Shown here in pieces: positions 40,470 through 49,476 of a stretch of DNA of 64,000 bases. Position 1 is the first letter of the stretch. Each line of letters opens with the position of its first letter. Both the position numbers and the translations under genes were made by a program. The stretch lies in the NCBI RefSeq assembly GCF_900143565.1, contig NZ_FREX01000006.1, forward strand, positions 1,753 through 65,752. Reading direction: 5' to 3'. This DNA comes from Pseudovibrio sp. Alg231-02 (GTDB lineage Bacteria > Pseudomonadota > Alphaproteobacteria > Rhizobiales > Stappiaceae). The notes under the pieces were generated by a model. That model was given only the letters and a program-made list of their open reading frames with translations. It ran no database searches and was not told the DNA's origin.

Positions 40470-42440
40470 ATGTTGGAGTTGGGGACCTGTTATTATCCTG
40501 AGCAATGGCCAGAAGCCATTTGGGCTGATGATGCGTATCAGATGGTTGAGCTTGGGTTGAAATGGGTACGTATTGCTGAGTTTTCGTGGGCTTTGGTTGA
40601 ACCGGAGGAGGGGAAGTTCGATTGGGCTTGGTTGGACAGAGCTGTCAACGTGCTCGGTCAAGCAGGGCTGGATGTTGTTATGTGTACACCAACCGCAGCT
40701 CCTCCCAAATGGCTCATCGATAAGCATCCAGAAATTCTTCCCGTCGATGAAAACGGAGTAACACGAAAATTTGGAGCGAGGCGCCACTACTGCTTTTCAA
40801 ACCCAATTTATCTTGAGTATGCGACAAAAATTGCGGAAGCATTTGCTCAAAGATATGGTCAGAATCCGTATGTCAAAGCCTGGCAGATTGACAATGAGTA
40901 CGGGGATCACGACACAATTCATAGTTATTCGCCTGCAGCAAAGCGGGCCTTTGGCGAGTGGTTAGAACACCGTTATAGCTCAATCGAGCAGCTAAACGAG
41001 GCATGGGGAACATGCTTCTGGGGTATGAAATACTCCGCATTCTCTCAGATTGAGCTGCCGAACAATCTGGTGGAGGAGCCAAGCCCAACTCATTTGTTGG
41101 ATTACTATCGCTTTTCCTCTGATCAGGTCGTTAAGTTCAATCGGGCTCAAGTAGATACCCTTCGGAAATTTGTTGGAAGCTCGCCAATCACGCATAACTT
41201 TATGGGCCACAATGCGGACTATGATCATTATGCCGTTGGTGCGGATATCGACTTTGCCTCTTGGGACAGCTACCCCATGGGTGCACTTGTCTACTCGCCG
41301 AAGGAAGATGCTGAGAAAGCAAAGCTTCTGCGGGTTGGTTTGCCAGATCAACCTGCGTTTAATCATGATCTGTATCGCCATGTTGGCAAAGGTAAAGCCT
41401 GGGTGATGGAGCAGCAACCCGGACCTGTGAACTGGGCGAAGCATAACCAATCTCCTCAGGATGGCATGATCCGCCTTTGGACGTGGCTGGCTTATGCGCA
41501 CGGCATTGATGTTGTCTGTTACTTCCGTTGGCGCCAATCAAAATTCGCGCAAGAGCAGTTTCATACAGGTCTTCTCTTGCCGAACAATGAGCCCGATCAG
41601 GCTTTTAGTGAAGTGGCTCAAGTGGCGAACGAGTGCAAACTGCTGCCCGAAGCCGGTGAAAAGCAAAAAACACAGGTTGCGCTTGTCCTTGATTATCCAT
41701 CTCGATGGGCAGCTCGTACCTTACCTCAGGGAGCTGACTACTCCAGCGCGAAAGTTGCGATGGATTGGTACGCAACACTCTCCAGGATGGGCGCGGATGT
41801 CGATATCATTGGCCCGCACTCCGATCTCAGTGATTACAAGCTGATCATCCTCCCGGATATGATCATAGATAATCCGAAATTTACTTCGCGATTAAATGAG
41901 GCAGCCGCCAAGGTCTTTCTGGGGCCGCGCTCTGGCAGTAAAACTGAACACATGCATGTTTCGGAGCCTTTGCCACCAGGCAGCCTCAAAGAGCTCATCA
42001 ACCTTGATGTTGTGCGGGTGGAGTCTTTGCCTCGTTACAATCAAGATCAGTTTGTTTTCGAGGGGGAGCATGGAAATGTTACCAACTGGCGGGAGAGCAT
42101 TAAGGCCTCTGAGGAGGTCTTAGGGCACTTCAGGTCCGATTATCGCGATGGGCATCCGGCATTGGTTGGTAATCAGAAATGCATCTATGCAGCGGCACAC
42201 GTTGACGATGCTTTGCAGGAAAGAATAGCAGCTTATCTTGTGAAATGGGCGGACGTTGAGTTGCATGCAGGCCTACAAGAAGGTCTCCGTATTACGTGTC
42301 GCGGACAGCTTAAGTTTGCGTTCAACTTCACCAATGAAACCAAGTATCTGAATCTGCCGGAAGCGGCGGTGATCTATGTAGGGGCAGAGCACATATCGGC
42401 CTTTGGAGTTGTAATCTGGTCAGACAGTCCGATTGAGTGA
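40470..42440 (+). CDS. GH42 beta-galactosidase, 656 aa
   Basis: A glycoside hydrolase family 42 enzyme. The start MLELGTCYYPEQWPEAIWADDAYQMVELGLKWVRIAEFSWALVEPEEGKFDW is typical. The acid/base Glu is in AWQIDNEYG and the nucleophile Glu in WVMEQQPGPVNW. The C-terminal trimerisation and small beta domains are of normal length. It has no signal peptide, so it acts in the cytoplasm on imported beta-galactosides. It is the first gene of the run with the ABC importer, the GH63-like enzyme and LacI, and has its own LacI-type operator 84 bp upstream. Confidence 0.9.
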   Translation: MLELGTCYYPEQWPEAIWADDAYQMVELGLKWVRIAEFSWALVEPEEGKFDWAWLDRAVNVLGQAGLDVVMCTPTAAPPKWLIDKHPEILPVDENGVTRKFGARRHYCFSNPIYLEYATKIAEAFAQRYGQNPYVKAWQIDNEYGDHDTIHSYSPAAKRAFGEWLEHRYSSIEQLNEAWGTCFWGMKYSAFSQIELPNNLVEEPSPTHLLDYYRFSSDQVVKFNRAQVDTLRKFVGSSPITHNFMGHNADYDHYAVGADIDFASWDSYPMGALVYSPKEDAEKAKLLRVGLPDQPAFNHDLYRHVGKGKAWVMEQQPGPVNWAKHNQSPQDGMIRLWTWLAYAHGIDVVCYFRWRQSKFAQEQFHTGLLLPNNEPDQAFSEVAQVANECKLLPEAGEKQKTQVALVLDYPSRWAARTLPQGADYSSAKVAMDWYATLSRMGADVDIIGPHSDLSDYKLIILPDMIIDNPKFTSRLNEAAAKVFLGPRSGSKTEHMHVSEPLPPGSLKELINLDVVRVESLPRYNQDQFVFEGEHGNVTNWRESIKASEEVLGHFRSDYRDGHPALVGNQKCIYAAAHVDDALQERIAAYLVKWADVELHAGLQEGLRITCRGQLKFAFNFTNETKYLNLPEAAVIYVGAEHISAFGVVIWSDSPIE

Positions 42441-42476
42441 GTAAGGTGATCAAAACATAAGTAGCTTTACATATAA

Positions 42477-42496
42477 AATTAAACGTTTATATTTTG
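42477..42496. promoter_or_regulatory. LacI-type operator, copy 2
   Basis: The same 20 bases as at 40,366 (core TAAACGTTTA), between the GH42 stop and the ATPase gene, 31 bp before the ATPase ATG. An internal promoter controlled by the operon's LacI protein is likely. Confidence 0.7.
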
Positions 42497-42527
42497 AGTG
42501 GCCTTGCTCAGCTTCGGGGGGAGATCC

Positions 42528-43682
42528 ATGGCAGGCGTAGATATCAAGCAGCTTTACAAAAGCTTCGGCAAGACAGAAGTGCTCACCGGGATCGATCTGA
42601 GTATCCGGGATGGAGAGTTCGTCAGCTTCCTTGGTCCGTCTGGATGCGGAAAGACGACGCTCCTGCGTTCCATTGCAGGGCTTGAAGAGGTGTCTGGTGG
42701 CTCTGTCAGGTTGGGAGAGCGTAACATAACGCAGTTGCCGCCTGCAAAGCGGGATATTGCGATGGTGTTTCAGAACTACGCGCTCTATCCGCACATGAAC
42801 GTCTACAAGAACCTGTCTTTCGGTCTTTCCTTAAATGGTGTCCCTAAAGTGGAGATTGAAGAACGAGTACAGACTGCCGCACGAATTCTGCAAATTTCCG
42901 ACCTTTTGAAACGCCGCCCAAGACAGCTTTCGGGTGGACAGCGTCAGCGCGTGGCTATTGGGCGTGCCATTGTCCGTGATCCTAAATTATTCCTCTTGGA
43001 TGAGCCTCTGTCCAATCTGGATGCAGGTCTTAGAGTGAGCATGCGGGTGGAACTTGCCAGTCTTCACCGCCGTCTGGGTGTGACTATGATTTACGTCACG
43101 CATGATCAGGTAGAAGCAATGACGCTTTCTAGTCGTGTCGTTGTTCTGAACAAAGGAGTGGTGGCACAGTTCGGTACACCGCTTGAGTTGTTTTATGCTC
43201 CGCAAAACCTGTTTGTTGCCGGTTTCATCGGTTCACCCAAGATGAACATGATGAAAGTAAACGCCAATGCTATCAATGAGATGAGTATCGCACTCACATC
43301 AGAAAGCATTTCTGGCTCTATTTCGTTTCAGTTAAGTGCTCCCGTGCAACAAGTCCCCGAACAGCCTCACACTTTTGGTATTCGCCCAGAAAATGTGGGG
43401 CTGGTTGAGGAAGCCGAGTCTCATATGAGCGGCAACGTGGAACTGGTCGAACGATTGGGAACAGAAAGCCAGGTTCATGTTCGTTTGGACTCTGGTCAGG
43501 GGCTCACGGCCGTCACCAGAGGAACGCATCCGGTCAATATGGGCGACAGGGTCCATCTCAATTTTCCAGCAGAGCACTGCCATCTTTTTAGTCCTGAGGG
43601 GGAGGCCTATCCACGCAAGTTGGATGGGGAAACGCGTTCATTGATTGAACGTCAGGAGACTGCAGCACTTTGCATTGCATAG
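42528..43682 (+). CDS. Sugar ABC transporter ATPase (MalK/UgpC type), 384 aa
   Basis: Walker A GPSGCGKTTL, Q-loop FQNYALYPHM, signature [16 protein letters not shown], Walker [14 protein letters not shown]-loop [12 protein letters not shown] and a C-terminal TOBE-type regulatory domain. It powers the importer formed with the next three genes. The ATG at 42,528 follows GGGGGGAGA; the upstream frame to 42,498 is not needed. It lies just after the second operator copy. Confidence 0.92.
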   Translation: MAGVDIKQLYKSFGKTEVLTGIDLSIRDGEFVSFLGPSGCGKTTLLRSIAGLEEVSGGSVRLGERNITQLPPAKRDIAMVFQNYALYPHMNVYKNLSFGLSLNGVPKVEIEERVQTAARILQISDLLKRRPRQLSGGQRQRVAIGRAIVRDPKLFLLDEPLSNLDAGLRVSMRVELASLHRRLGVTMIYVTHDQVEAMTLSSRVVVLNKGVVAQFGTPLELFYAPQNLFVAGFIGSPKMNMMKVNANAINEMSIALTSESISGSISFQLSAPVQQVPEQPHTFGIRPENVGLVEEAESHMSGNVELVERLGTESQVHVRLDSGQGLTAVTRGTHPVNMGDRVHLNFPAEHCHLFSPEGEAYPRKLDGETRSLIERQETAALCIA

Positions 43683-43695
43683 AAGGAGGAGAGGA

Positions 43696-44934
43696 ATGAA
43701 AAAGCGTCTGAAACAATTAGCGATGGTGACAGCAGTTACCTCAATGGCTTTGGGAGGAGCCAGTGCTGCATTCGCAGAAGAGGTGCTCCGCTTTGCAACA
43801 TGGAACAGCAGCGAGAACCTCGCTATTCTACAGGAAATCTCAAAGCGTTTTGAAGCTGCAAATCCCGGCGTAAAAGTGCAGGTAGAATCCTACGGTGATG
43901 GTTATGACAAGAAGCTCATTGCAGCATTCGGGGCCGGAAACCCACCTGATGTTATGTACATGTGGAACTACCCTAAATACTACAAGTCTCTGATGCCTCT
44001 TGACGAGTTGATGGCGCGTGATGCTGAGAGCATGGATCTTGAGGATATTCCTGCGGGCCTAATCAATACCACGCGGATAGAAGGCAAGGCCTACGGCATT
44101 CCTGCGGGCTTCACCACTCATGTCGTCTTCTACAACAAAGATATGTTTGAAGCTGCTGGTGTTGCCGAGCCAAAAACAGGATGGACTTGGTCAGATCTGC
44201 GTGAAAAAGCCGCGCAATTCCGCGACGAGGGCAGTAAGACCTATGGTTTTGCTGTGGAAGCCAAGCCAGATCCATATGACTATGAGCAGTTCTTCTGGTC
44301 CAACGGTACGCGCTTTATTGCGGAAGATGGCAGTTCAGTTGATGGATACATGAACAGTCCGGAAGCTGTCGAAGTGCTGACCATGTTTGCTGAAATGGCG
44401 AAAAACGAAGAGGCAACGGTTCTCGGCATTGGTGATAGCACCTCTGGCTCTGCACTCTTTAAAGGTAGCAAACTGGCCATGTTCCAGAGTGCGATGTGGT
44501 CCAAGGGGGGCATTGACAAAGCAGGCATAAACTATGGTGTTGCCATGTTACCTGCGTTTGGTGACAAGCCTGTTCATTCATCAATCGGCGCCTCTGCTAT
44601 GTCCGTCGCGAAGGCGACGAAAAATCCTGAGCTGGCTTGGGAATTTGTTAAATTCTACGCCTCCCCAGAGGCCGTCAAGTTGCGTGAAAACGACTTACCA
44701 ATCCGCACAAGTGTCGCTGAAGAGATGAACCTTACAGCTGACCCGATCTACAAGCCATTTTTTGAAATGCTGGCCCTTTCTGATCGGGAATCCAACGCGT
44801 TTCTCAAGCACAAAAACTGGAGCAAGATCCAGACTAATCTTGAACGTGCGATTGAGGCGACCATGATCGAAAAAGGTAACGCTAAGAAACACTTGGACAG
44901 TGCTGTCGCGCGCTCTAAGCGTCACCTGAAATAA
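43696..44934 (+). CDS. Sugar ABC transporter substrate-binding protein, 412 aa
   Basis: Signal peptide (MKKRLKQLAMVTAVTSMALGGASAAFAEE) and an extracellular binding protein fold of the COG1653/MalE type (LRFATWNSSENLAILQEISKRFEAANPGVKVQVESYGDGYDKKLIAAFGAGNPPDVMYMW). AGGAGGAGAGGA precedes the ATG. It captures the sugar in the periplasm for the permease pair downstream. The neighbouring GH42 and GH63-like enzymes suggest a galactose- or glucose-containing glycoside as ligand. Confidence 0.92.
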   Translation: MKKRLKQLAMVTAVTSMALGGASAAFAEEVLRFATWNSSENLAILQEISKRFEAANPGVKVQVESYGDGYDKKLIAAFGAGNPPDVMYMWNYPKYYKSLMPLDELMARDAESMDLEDIPAGLINTTRIEGKAYGIPAGFTTHVVFYNKDMFEAAGVAEPKTGWTWSDLREKAAQFRDEGSKTYGFAVEAKPDPYDYEQFFWSNGTRFIAEDGSSVDGYMNSPEAVEVLTMFAEMAKNEEATVLGIGDSTSGSALFKGSKLAMFQSAMWSKGGIDKAGINYGVAMLPAFGDKPVHSSIGASAMSVAKATKNPELAWEFVKFYASPEAVKLRENDLPIRTSVAEEMNLTADPIYKPFFEMLALSDRESNAFLKHKNWSKIQTNLERAIEATMIEKGNAKKHLDSAVARSKRHLK

Positions 44935-44955
44935 GAATTGTTGGGGGAGGGAGAG

Positions 44956-45900
44956 ATGTCTACATTGGTCGTGCAGGATGAAGCATCTGAGGAGCGGCAT
45001 CGCTTCATCGAAAAGCTAACACCATATCTATTCATCTCTCCCTGGATCTTGGGCTTCCTGTTTTTCACATTGGGGCCGCTCATCTTCTCGTTCATCATGA
45101 GCTTTTATGACTGGCCTGTGGTGGGAGAGCGTACATTTGTTGGGCTACAGAATTACGAGGTGATGCTGACAGAAGATCCGCTGTTCTGGGACAGTCTCTG
45201 GATTACCGTCAAGTTCGGTCTGTTCTTCGTGCCATTTAATGTGATCCTTGGATTGTTGCTGGCTGTACTGCTCAATCAGAAAGTCTTTGGCACAGGCGTC
45301 TTTAGAACGATCTTCTATCTGCCCTCGGTAATCTCCGGCGTTGCGCTGGTAACCATCTGGGCGTGGATCTACAGCCACGAATACGGCATCCTGAACTTTC
45401 TGCTTGGATTGGCAGGTATCGAAGGGCCGAATTGGTTGGGGGATCCAAACTGGTCGCTGCTGGCTATCGTGATTGCATCTCTTTGGGGCCTGGGCGGCAC
45501 CATGCTCATATTGCTGACTGGCCTGCAATCCATCCCGAAAGAACTTTACGAGGCGGCCAAAATGTCTGGTGTGCCAGCGTGGGCACGACTTATCTATATT
45601 ACCATCCCAATGCTCTCACCCATGCTGCTTTTCACTGTGATCACGTCGATCATCTCAGCCTTTCAGCAACTCACAATTGCGCTGTTGCTTACCGGTGGTG
45701 GACCATTGGAGAGCACCTATTTCTTCGCCATGTACATTTACGACAATGCCTTCAAGTATTTCGAGATGGGTTTTGCTGCTGCAAACTCATGGGTCATGTT
45801 CCTGATCATTCTTGTCCTGTCCATGTTGGTCCTGAAATCATCTTCCGCGTGGGTTTACTATGAAGGGGAGATGAAGAACTCGGAGGCAGCTGATGACTAG
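44956..45900 (+). CDS. Sugar ABC transporter permease (MalF/UgpA type), 314 aa
   Basis: Six hydrophobic helices and the inner-membrane permease EAA loop (YEAAKMSGVPAWARLIYITIPMLSPMLLF). GGGAGGGAGAG precedes the ATG. It overlaps the following permease gene by 8 bp. Together they form the membrane channel of the importer. Confidence 0.92.
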   Translation: MSTLVVQDEASEERHRFIEKLTPYLFISPWILGFLFFTLGPLIFSFIMSFYDWPVVGERTFVGLQNYEVMLTEDPLFWDSLWITVKFGLFFVPFNVILGLLLAVLLNQKVFGTGVFRTIFYLPSVISGVALVTIWAWIYSHEYGILNFLLGLAGIEGPNWLGDPNWSLLAIVIASLWGLGGTMLILLTGLQSIPKELYEAAKMSGVPAWARLIYITIPMLSPMLLFTVITSIISAFQQLTIALLLTGGGPLESTYFFAMYIYDNAFKYFEMGFAAANSWVMFLIILVLSMLVLKSSSAWVYYEGEMKNSEAADD

Positions 45901-46705
45901 AGCTCTCACATATGGCGCCCTGCTGTTTCTCTCAGCAATGTTCATCATACCGTTCTATTGGACATTCATCACGGCAGTAAAAAGCATTGGCGAGCTCTAT
46001 CAGTTCCCGCCAGTCTTCTGGCCCGATGAGGTTATGTGGGATAATTTTGTCACCGCTTGGTTCAAGCAACCATTCGATGTCTATCTCAAGAATTCTGTGA
46101 TTGTGGTGATCCTTTCCACCATCGGGCAATTGTTTTCCTGCTCTCTGGTAGCTTTCGGTTTTGCCCGCTTCAAGTTCAGAGGCCGAGATGCCATTTTCGT
46201 CCTGTTGCTCTCCACCATGATGATCCCGTGGGATGTGAAAATGATCCCGCTTTACATGGAGTTCAACATGCTCGGCTGGATCAACACACTCAAACCACTG
46301 ATCGTTCCGGCCTACTTCGCAGATGCGTTCTTCGTGTTCCTGCTGCGCCAGTACATCATGACTGTACCCATCGAGATTGACGAAGCCGCCCGCATGGATG
46401 GCGCCAACTCCTGGCAAATCTATTGGCGTATTCATCTGCCGTTGATGATGCCTGCTCTGGTGTTGGTTGGCACGTTCCACTTCATGAACGCGTGGAACGA
46501 CTATCTCGGTCCGCTGATCTATCTGAACGACCAATCCAAATATACACTCACGCTGGGCCTTTCCATGTTCAAAGGTCTGCATGAAACGGACATCACGTCC
46601 ATCGCGGCCATTACTGTGGTTCTTTGCATCCCGCCGCTGATCCTGTTCTTTTTTGCGCAGCGCTACATCATGGACGGCTCAATCGGCTCCTCGGTGAAAG
46701 GATAA
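45893..46705 (+). CDS. Sugar ABC transporter permease (MalG/UgpE type), 270 aa
   Basis: Six hydrophobic helices and the EAA loop (IEIDEAARMDGANSWQIYWRIHLPLMMPALVLV). It starts inside the end of the previous permease gene, so the two are co-translated. Second half of the membrane channel of the glycoside importer. Confidence 0.92.
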   Translation: MTRALTYGALLFLSAMFIIPFYWTFITAVKSIGELYQFPPVFWPDEVMWDNFVTAWFKQPFDVYLKNSVIVVILSTIGQLFSCSLVAFGFARFKFRGRDAIFVLLLSTMMIPWDVKMIPLYMEFNMLGWINTLKPLIVPAYFADAFFVFLLRQYIMTVPIEIDEAARMDGANSWQIYWRIHLPLMMPALVLVGTFHFMNAWNDYLGPLIYLNDQSKYTLTLGLSMFKGLHETDITSIAAITVVLCIPPLILFFFAQRYIMDGSIGSSVKG

Positions 46706-46708
46706 GGC

Positions 46709-48421
46709 ATGACGCTATTTGACTTCGACCGCGTGCCATTCTCCCGCCACCAGCGCTTTACAACGCTCTCCATGATGTGCGGTCAGGATGATGAACAACG
46801 CTGCTATCTACGCTATGTCGCTGGTGGAGATGAGCGACCAAGCCTGGGCCGCTTGTGCAAGCTGGAGTTTCTGAGCAAGGATGGCACAGTACTCACCCCT
46901 CAGTTCACGCTGTCTCCACATCGTCTGGATGTTGATCTGTTCTCAAATGAGAGAAAGCAGGGATATGTCAGCTTCTGCATTGGTGAGGGAGAACTGCTAC
47001 ATATCAAAGGGCAGGGCGTCTTACTGAAGTTCACCTTGGAAGGCTCCCGCTATGATTACGCTTTCCAACACCCCAACGGAGACCAATGTATCGTTGCAGC
47101 AGGTGAAAACCTGCGCCTGACACCGTTCACAACAGCTGGTGATGCCGTTGTTGAAGGCAACTGGCGCCGCGATCATGCAGACAACGTTTCCCTGATCTTT
47201 TCTGGAGAGCAGTTTGAAGGTGGTATAATCCTTCACCGCCGCCTCTGTCCTGAAGTCGAGAAACAGTCCTTCGAAGAAGCTCAGGCAACATCTCGGCAAG
47301 CCTTTTTCAACTGGCATGGCAAGCAAGACCAAAGTGAAGCGGAGCAACTCGCCACCTACCTCCTTTGGGCAAACACTGTTCCTGCAGAAGGAGCGCTAAC
47401 GCATCCGTCTACCTACATGTCCAAGAACCACATGATCAATATCTGGAGCTGGGACAACGCCTTTTCTGCAATCGGGCTTGCTGGTATCGATCCTGATCTG
47501 GCATTTAGTCAGTTCGCTGCAATTTTTGACTGGCAAGATGACAGCGGACTACTGCCAGATTTTGTGCACGATGCTGGCGCTTCCTTTGCATTCACAAAAC
47601 CACCCGTCCACGGTTGGGCACTCCTGCACATCTTTGAAGCCTATCGTGATTGCTTTAACTCAGAGCAGCTCGTGTATCTCAGAGACAAGATGGAACGCCA
47701 GCTCAGCTATTGGCTCACGCATACACGCGCAAGTGAACAGGAGCTTCCCAGCTACTTTCACGGCAACGACAGTGGCTGGGACAACGCCAGTTTCTTCGAT
47801 CACGGCGGTCCGGTCGTTGGACCAGACCTGCCAACATTCCTATGCCTGACAGCCACCTGCATTGCGCGGCTCTACCGCACATCAGAAGACCCGAATACCG
47901 CGAGTAAGTTTGATTATGTCAGCAAACAAATGAAAGACCTGATGATAAACCAGCTATGGAACGGCAAGACCTTCGACTTCCGCAAACCTGCTCAGCCAAA
48001 CTTGGTCTTGCCAGACACTAGCCTAGCGCAGTTTATGCCTCTTCTGCTTGGCAGTGATCTGCCAAGAGAGATTGCAGGCAAACTCATAGAAAGGTTCAAT
48101 ACTCAGGGCTTTCTCACAGAATGGGGACCTGCTACTGAAAACCCGCAGAGCACGTATTATGAAGCCGATGGGTATTGGCGTGGGCCAATATGGGCTCCAA
48201 CGACACTGCTGATCTTTGACGGTTTATGCCGGCAAGGCGAAATCCGGCTGGCTCACGAGCTGGCAAAGCGGTTCATGAAAACCTGCGAGGCCTCAGGAAT
48301 GGCGGAAAACTTTGATGCCTTGACTGGAGCCGGTCTTCGCGACAAAGCCTTCGCTTGGACATCTGCCGTTTATCTTCGTTTTCAGAATGTGCTTTCTAAA
48401 GCGCAACTGACCCCAGCTTGA
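46709..48421 (+). CDS. GH63-like (alpha/alpha)6 glycoside hydrolase, 570 aa
   Basis: The C-terminal two thirds fit the GH63/trehalase-like toroid: SKNHMINIWSWDNAFSAIGLAGIDPDLAFSQF, HGNDSGWDNASFFDHGGPVVGPDLPTFL and TEWGPATENPQSTYYEADGYWRGPIWAPTTLLIFDGL, with acidic residues at the sites expected for catalysis. The N-terminal ~200 residues are a beta-rich domain. No signal peptide. Bacterial GH63 members cleave alpha-glucosides or glucosyl/mannosyl glycerate. Beside a GH42 enzyme this suggests that the imported molecule carries both alpha- and beta-linked sugars or that two molecules are handled. Confidence 0.75.
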   Translation: MTLFDFDRVPFSRHQRFTTLSMMCGQDDEQRCYLRYVAGGDERPSLGRLCKLEFLSKDGTVLTPQFTLSPHRLDVDLFSNERKQGYVSFCIGEGELLHIKGQGVLLKFTLEGSRYDYAFQHPNGDQCIVAAGENLRLTPFTTAGDAVVEGNWRRDHADNVSLIFSGEQFEGGIILHRRLCPEVEKQSFEEAQATSRQAFFNWHGKQDQSEAEQLATYLLWANTVPAEGALTHPSTYMSKNHMINIWSWDNAFSAIGLAGIDPDLAFSQFAAIFDWQDDSGLLPDFVHDAGASFAFTKPPVHGWALLHIFEAYRDCFNSEQLVYLRDKMERQLSYWLTHTRASEQELPSYFHGNDSGWDNASFFDHGGPVVGPDLPTFLCLTATCIARLYRTSEDPNTASKFDYVSKQMKDLMINQLWNGKTFDFRKPAQPNLVLPDTSLAQFMPLLLGSDLPREIAGKLIERFNTQGFLTEWGPATENPQSTYYEADGYWRGPIWAPTTLLIFDGLCRQGEIRLAHELAKRFMKTCEASGMAENFDALTGAGLRDKAFAWTSAVYLRFQNVLSKAQLTPA

Positions 48422-48428
48422 GTACCCT

Positions 48429-49469
48429 ATGGCGCAAAGACCGACGATCAAAACAATTGCTAAGGAAACCGGGCTTTCAACGGCAACAGTATCGAAAGCA
48501 CTAAATGCCTCACCGCAGGTGCGCCCACGCACACGTGACAAAGTACTGCAAGCGGCTAAAGAGCTGGGATACGAACTTAACATCAGTGGAGTTCAACTCC
48601 GGACTGGCAAGACCTATCAGATAGCCATGATCACAGTCATTGCATCACCTGATGATGACGAATGGGCAGGTGTTGGTTACACGCAGCTGATCAGCGGAAT
48701 ATCCCGTGCAATTGAGCATACGCCTTACAGAGTTGTGCAGCATCAGGTTGCCAGTTTTGATGATAGCTTTGAGGTTATAAAACGCATCATTCAAAACAAA
48801 AAAGCCGATGGAATCATCATCTCCGGGACGAGAGCAAATGATCCGCGCATCAGCTTCATGCAAGAGCAGGACTTTCCGTTTGTTACCTACGGAACCAGTG
48901 ACGCCAGCGCACCCCATGCGTTTGTTGATACCGATAACCGCCGTATTGTGACGATCTGTGTTGAGCGTCTGCTCTCCAAAGGTCATCGCCGCATCGCGAT
49001 GATCAATGCCAGAGAAGAGTTGAACTATACTCAAAACCGTATTGAGGCTTACAAAGCCGCACTGTCAAAGGCGGGCCAGACATGCGACCCTTCACTGCTT
49101 GCTTACGGGCGCCTGACACCGGCCTTCGGGCGAGAACAGCTTTTTGAAATGTCTATGTTTGATGAGCCGCCGACTGCCTACATCTGTGCCAATGAAGCAA
49201 CCGCAATGGGGGTTCTGTCAGGCTTTCAGGTGCGTGGTATGGAACATGGCCGGGATGCTGTCGTTATTGCGACAGATGACCTGAACGTGTCGCAGTATTT
49301 CTCACCGCCAATTACAACATGTTATCTTCCGATATCAAAGCCGAGCGAAACGCTGGGCAAGTTCATGCTGGACTTAATTGGCGGTGAGGATCCTATCAAT
49401 CTCCAAAAGCTGTTCGTACCAGACCTCATCGAGCGCGGCGCAGATACCTGTAACTTGGAGAGACAGTAA
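48429..49469 (+). CDS. LacI-family transcriptional regulator, 346 aa
   Basis: LacI-type helix-turn-helix and hinge (TIKTIAKETGLSTATVSKALNASPQVRPRTRDKVLQAAKELGYELN) followed by a periplasmic-binding-protein-like sugar domain with the usual tail (GKFMLDLIGGEDP). It is the last gene of the glycoside operon. The two identical operators with central CG upstream of GH42 and the ATPase are its likely targets; it would release them when it binds the sugar. Confidence 0.9.
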   Translation: MAQRPTIKTIAKETGLSTATVSKALNASPQVRPRTRDKVLQAAKELGYELNISGVQLRTGKTYQIAMITVIASPDDDEWAGVGYTQLISGISRAIEHTPYRVVQHQVASFDDSFEVIKRIIQNKKADGIIISGTRANDPRISFMQEQDFPFVTYGTSDASAPHAFVDTDNRRIVTICVERLLSKGHRRIAMINAREELNYTQNRIEAYKAALSKAGQTCDPSLLAYGRLTPAFGREQLFEMSMFDEPPTAYICANEATAMGVLSGFQVRGMEHGRDAVVIATDDLNVSQYFSPPITTCYLPISKPSETLGKFMLDLIGGEDPINLQKLFVPDLIERGADTCNLERQ

Positions 49470-49476
49470 GGGCTCT

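Noticed and set aside
40366-42496. Ends of a transposon around the GH42 gene (identical 20-mers as direct repeats)
   Set aside because: The 20-mers contain a palindromic LacI-type core and lie at promoter positions of an operon with its own lacI; regulation explains them better than insertion.
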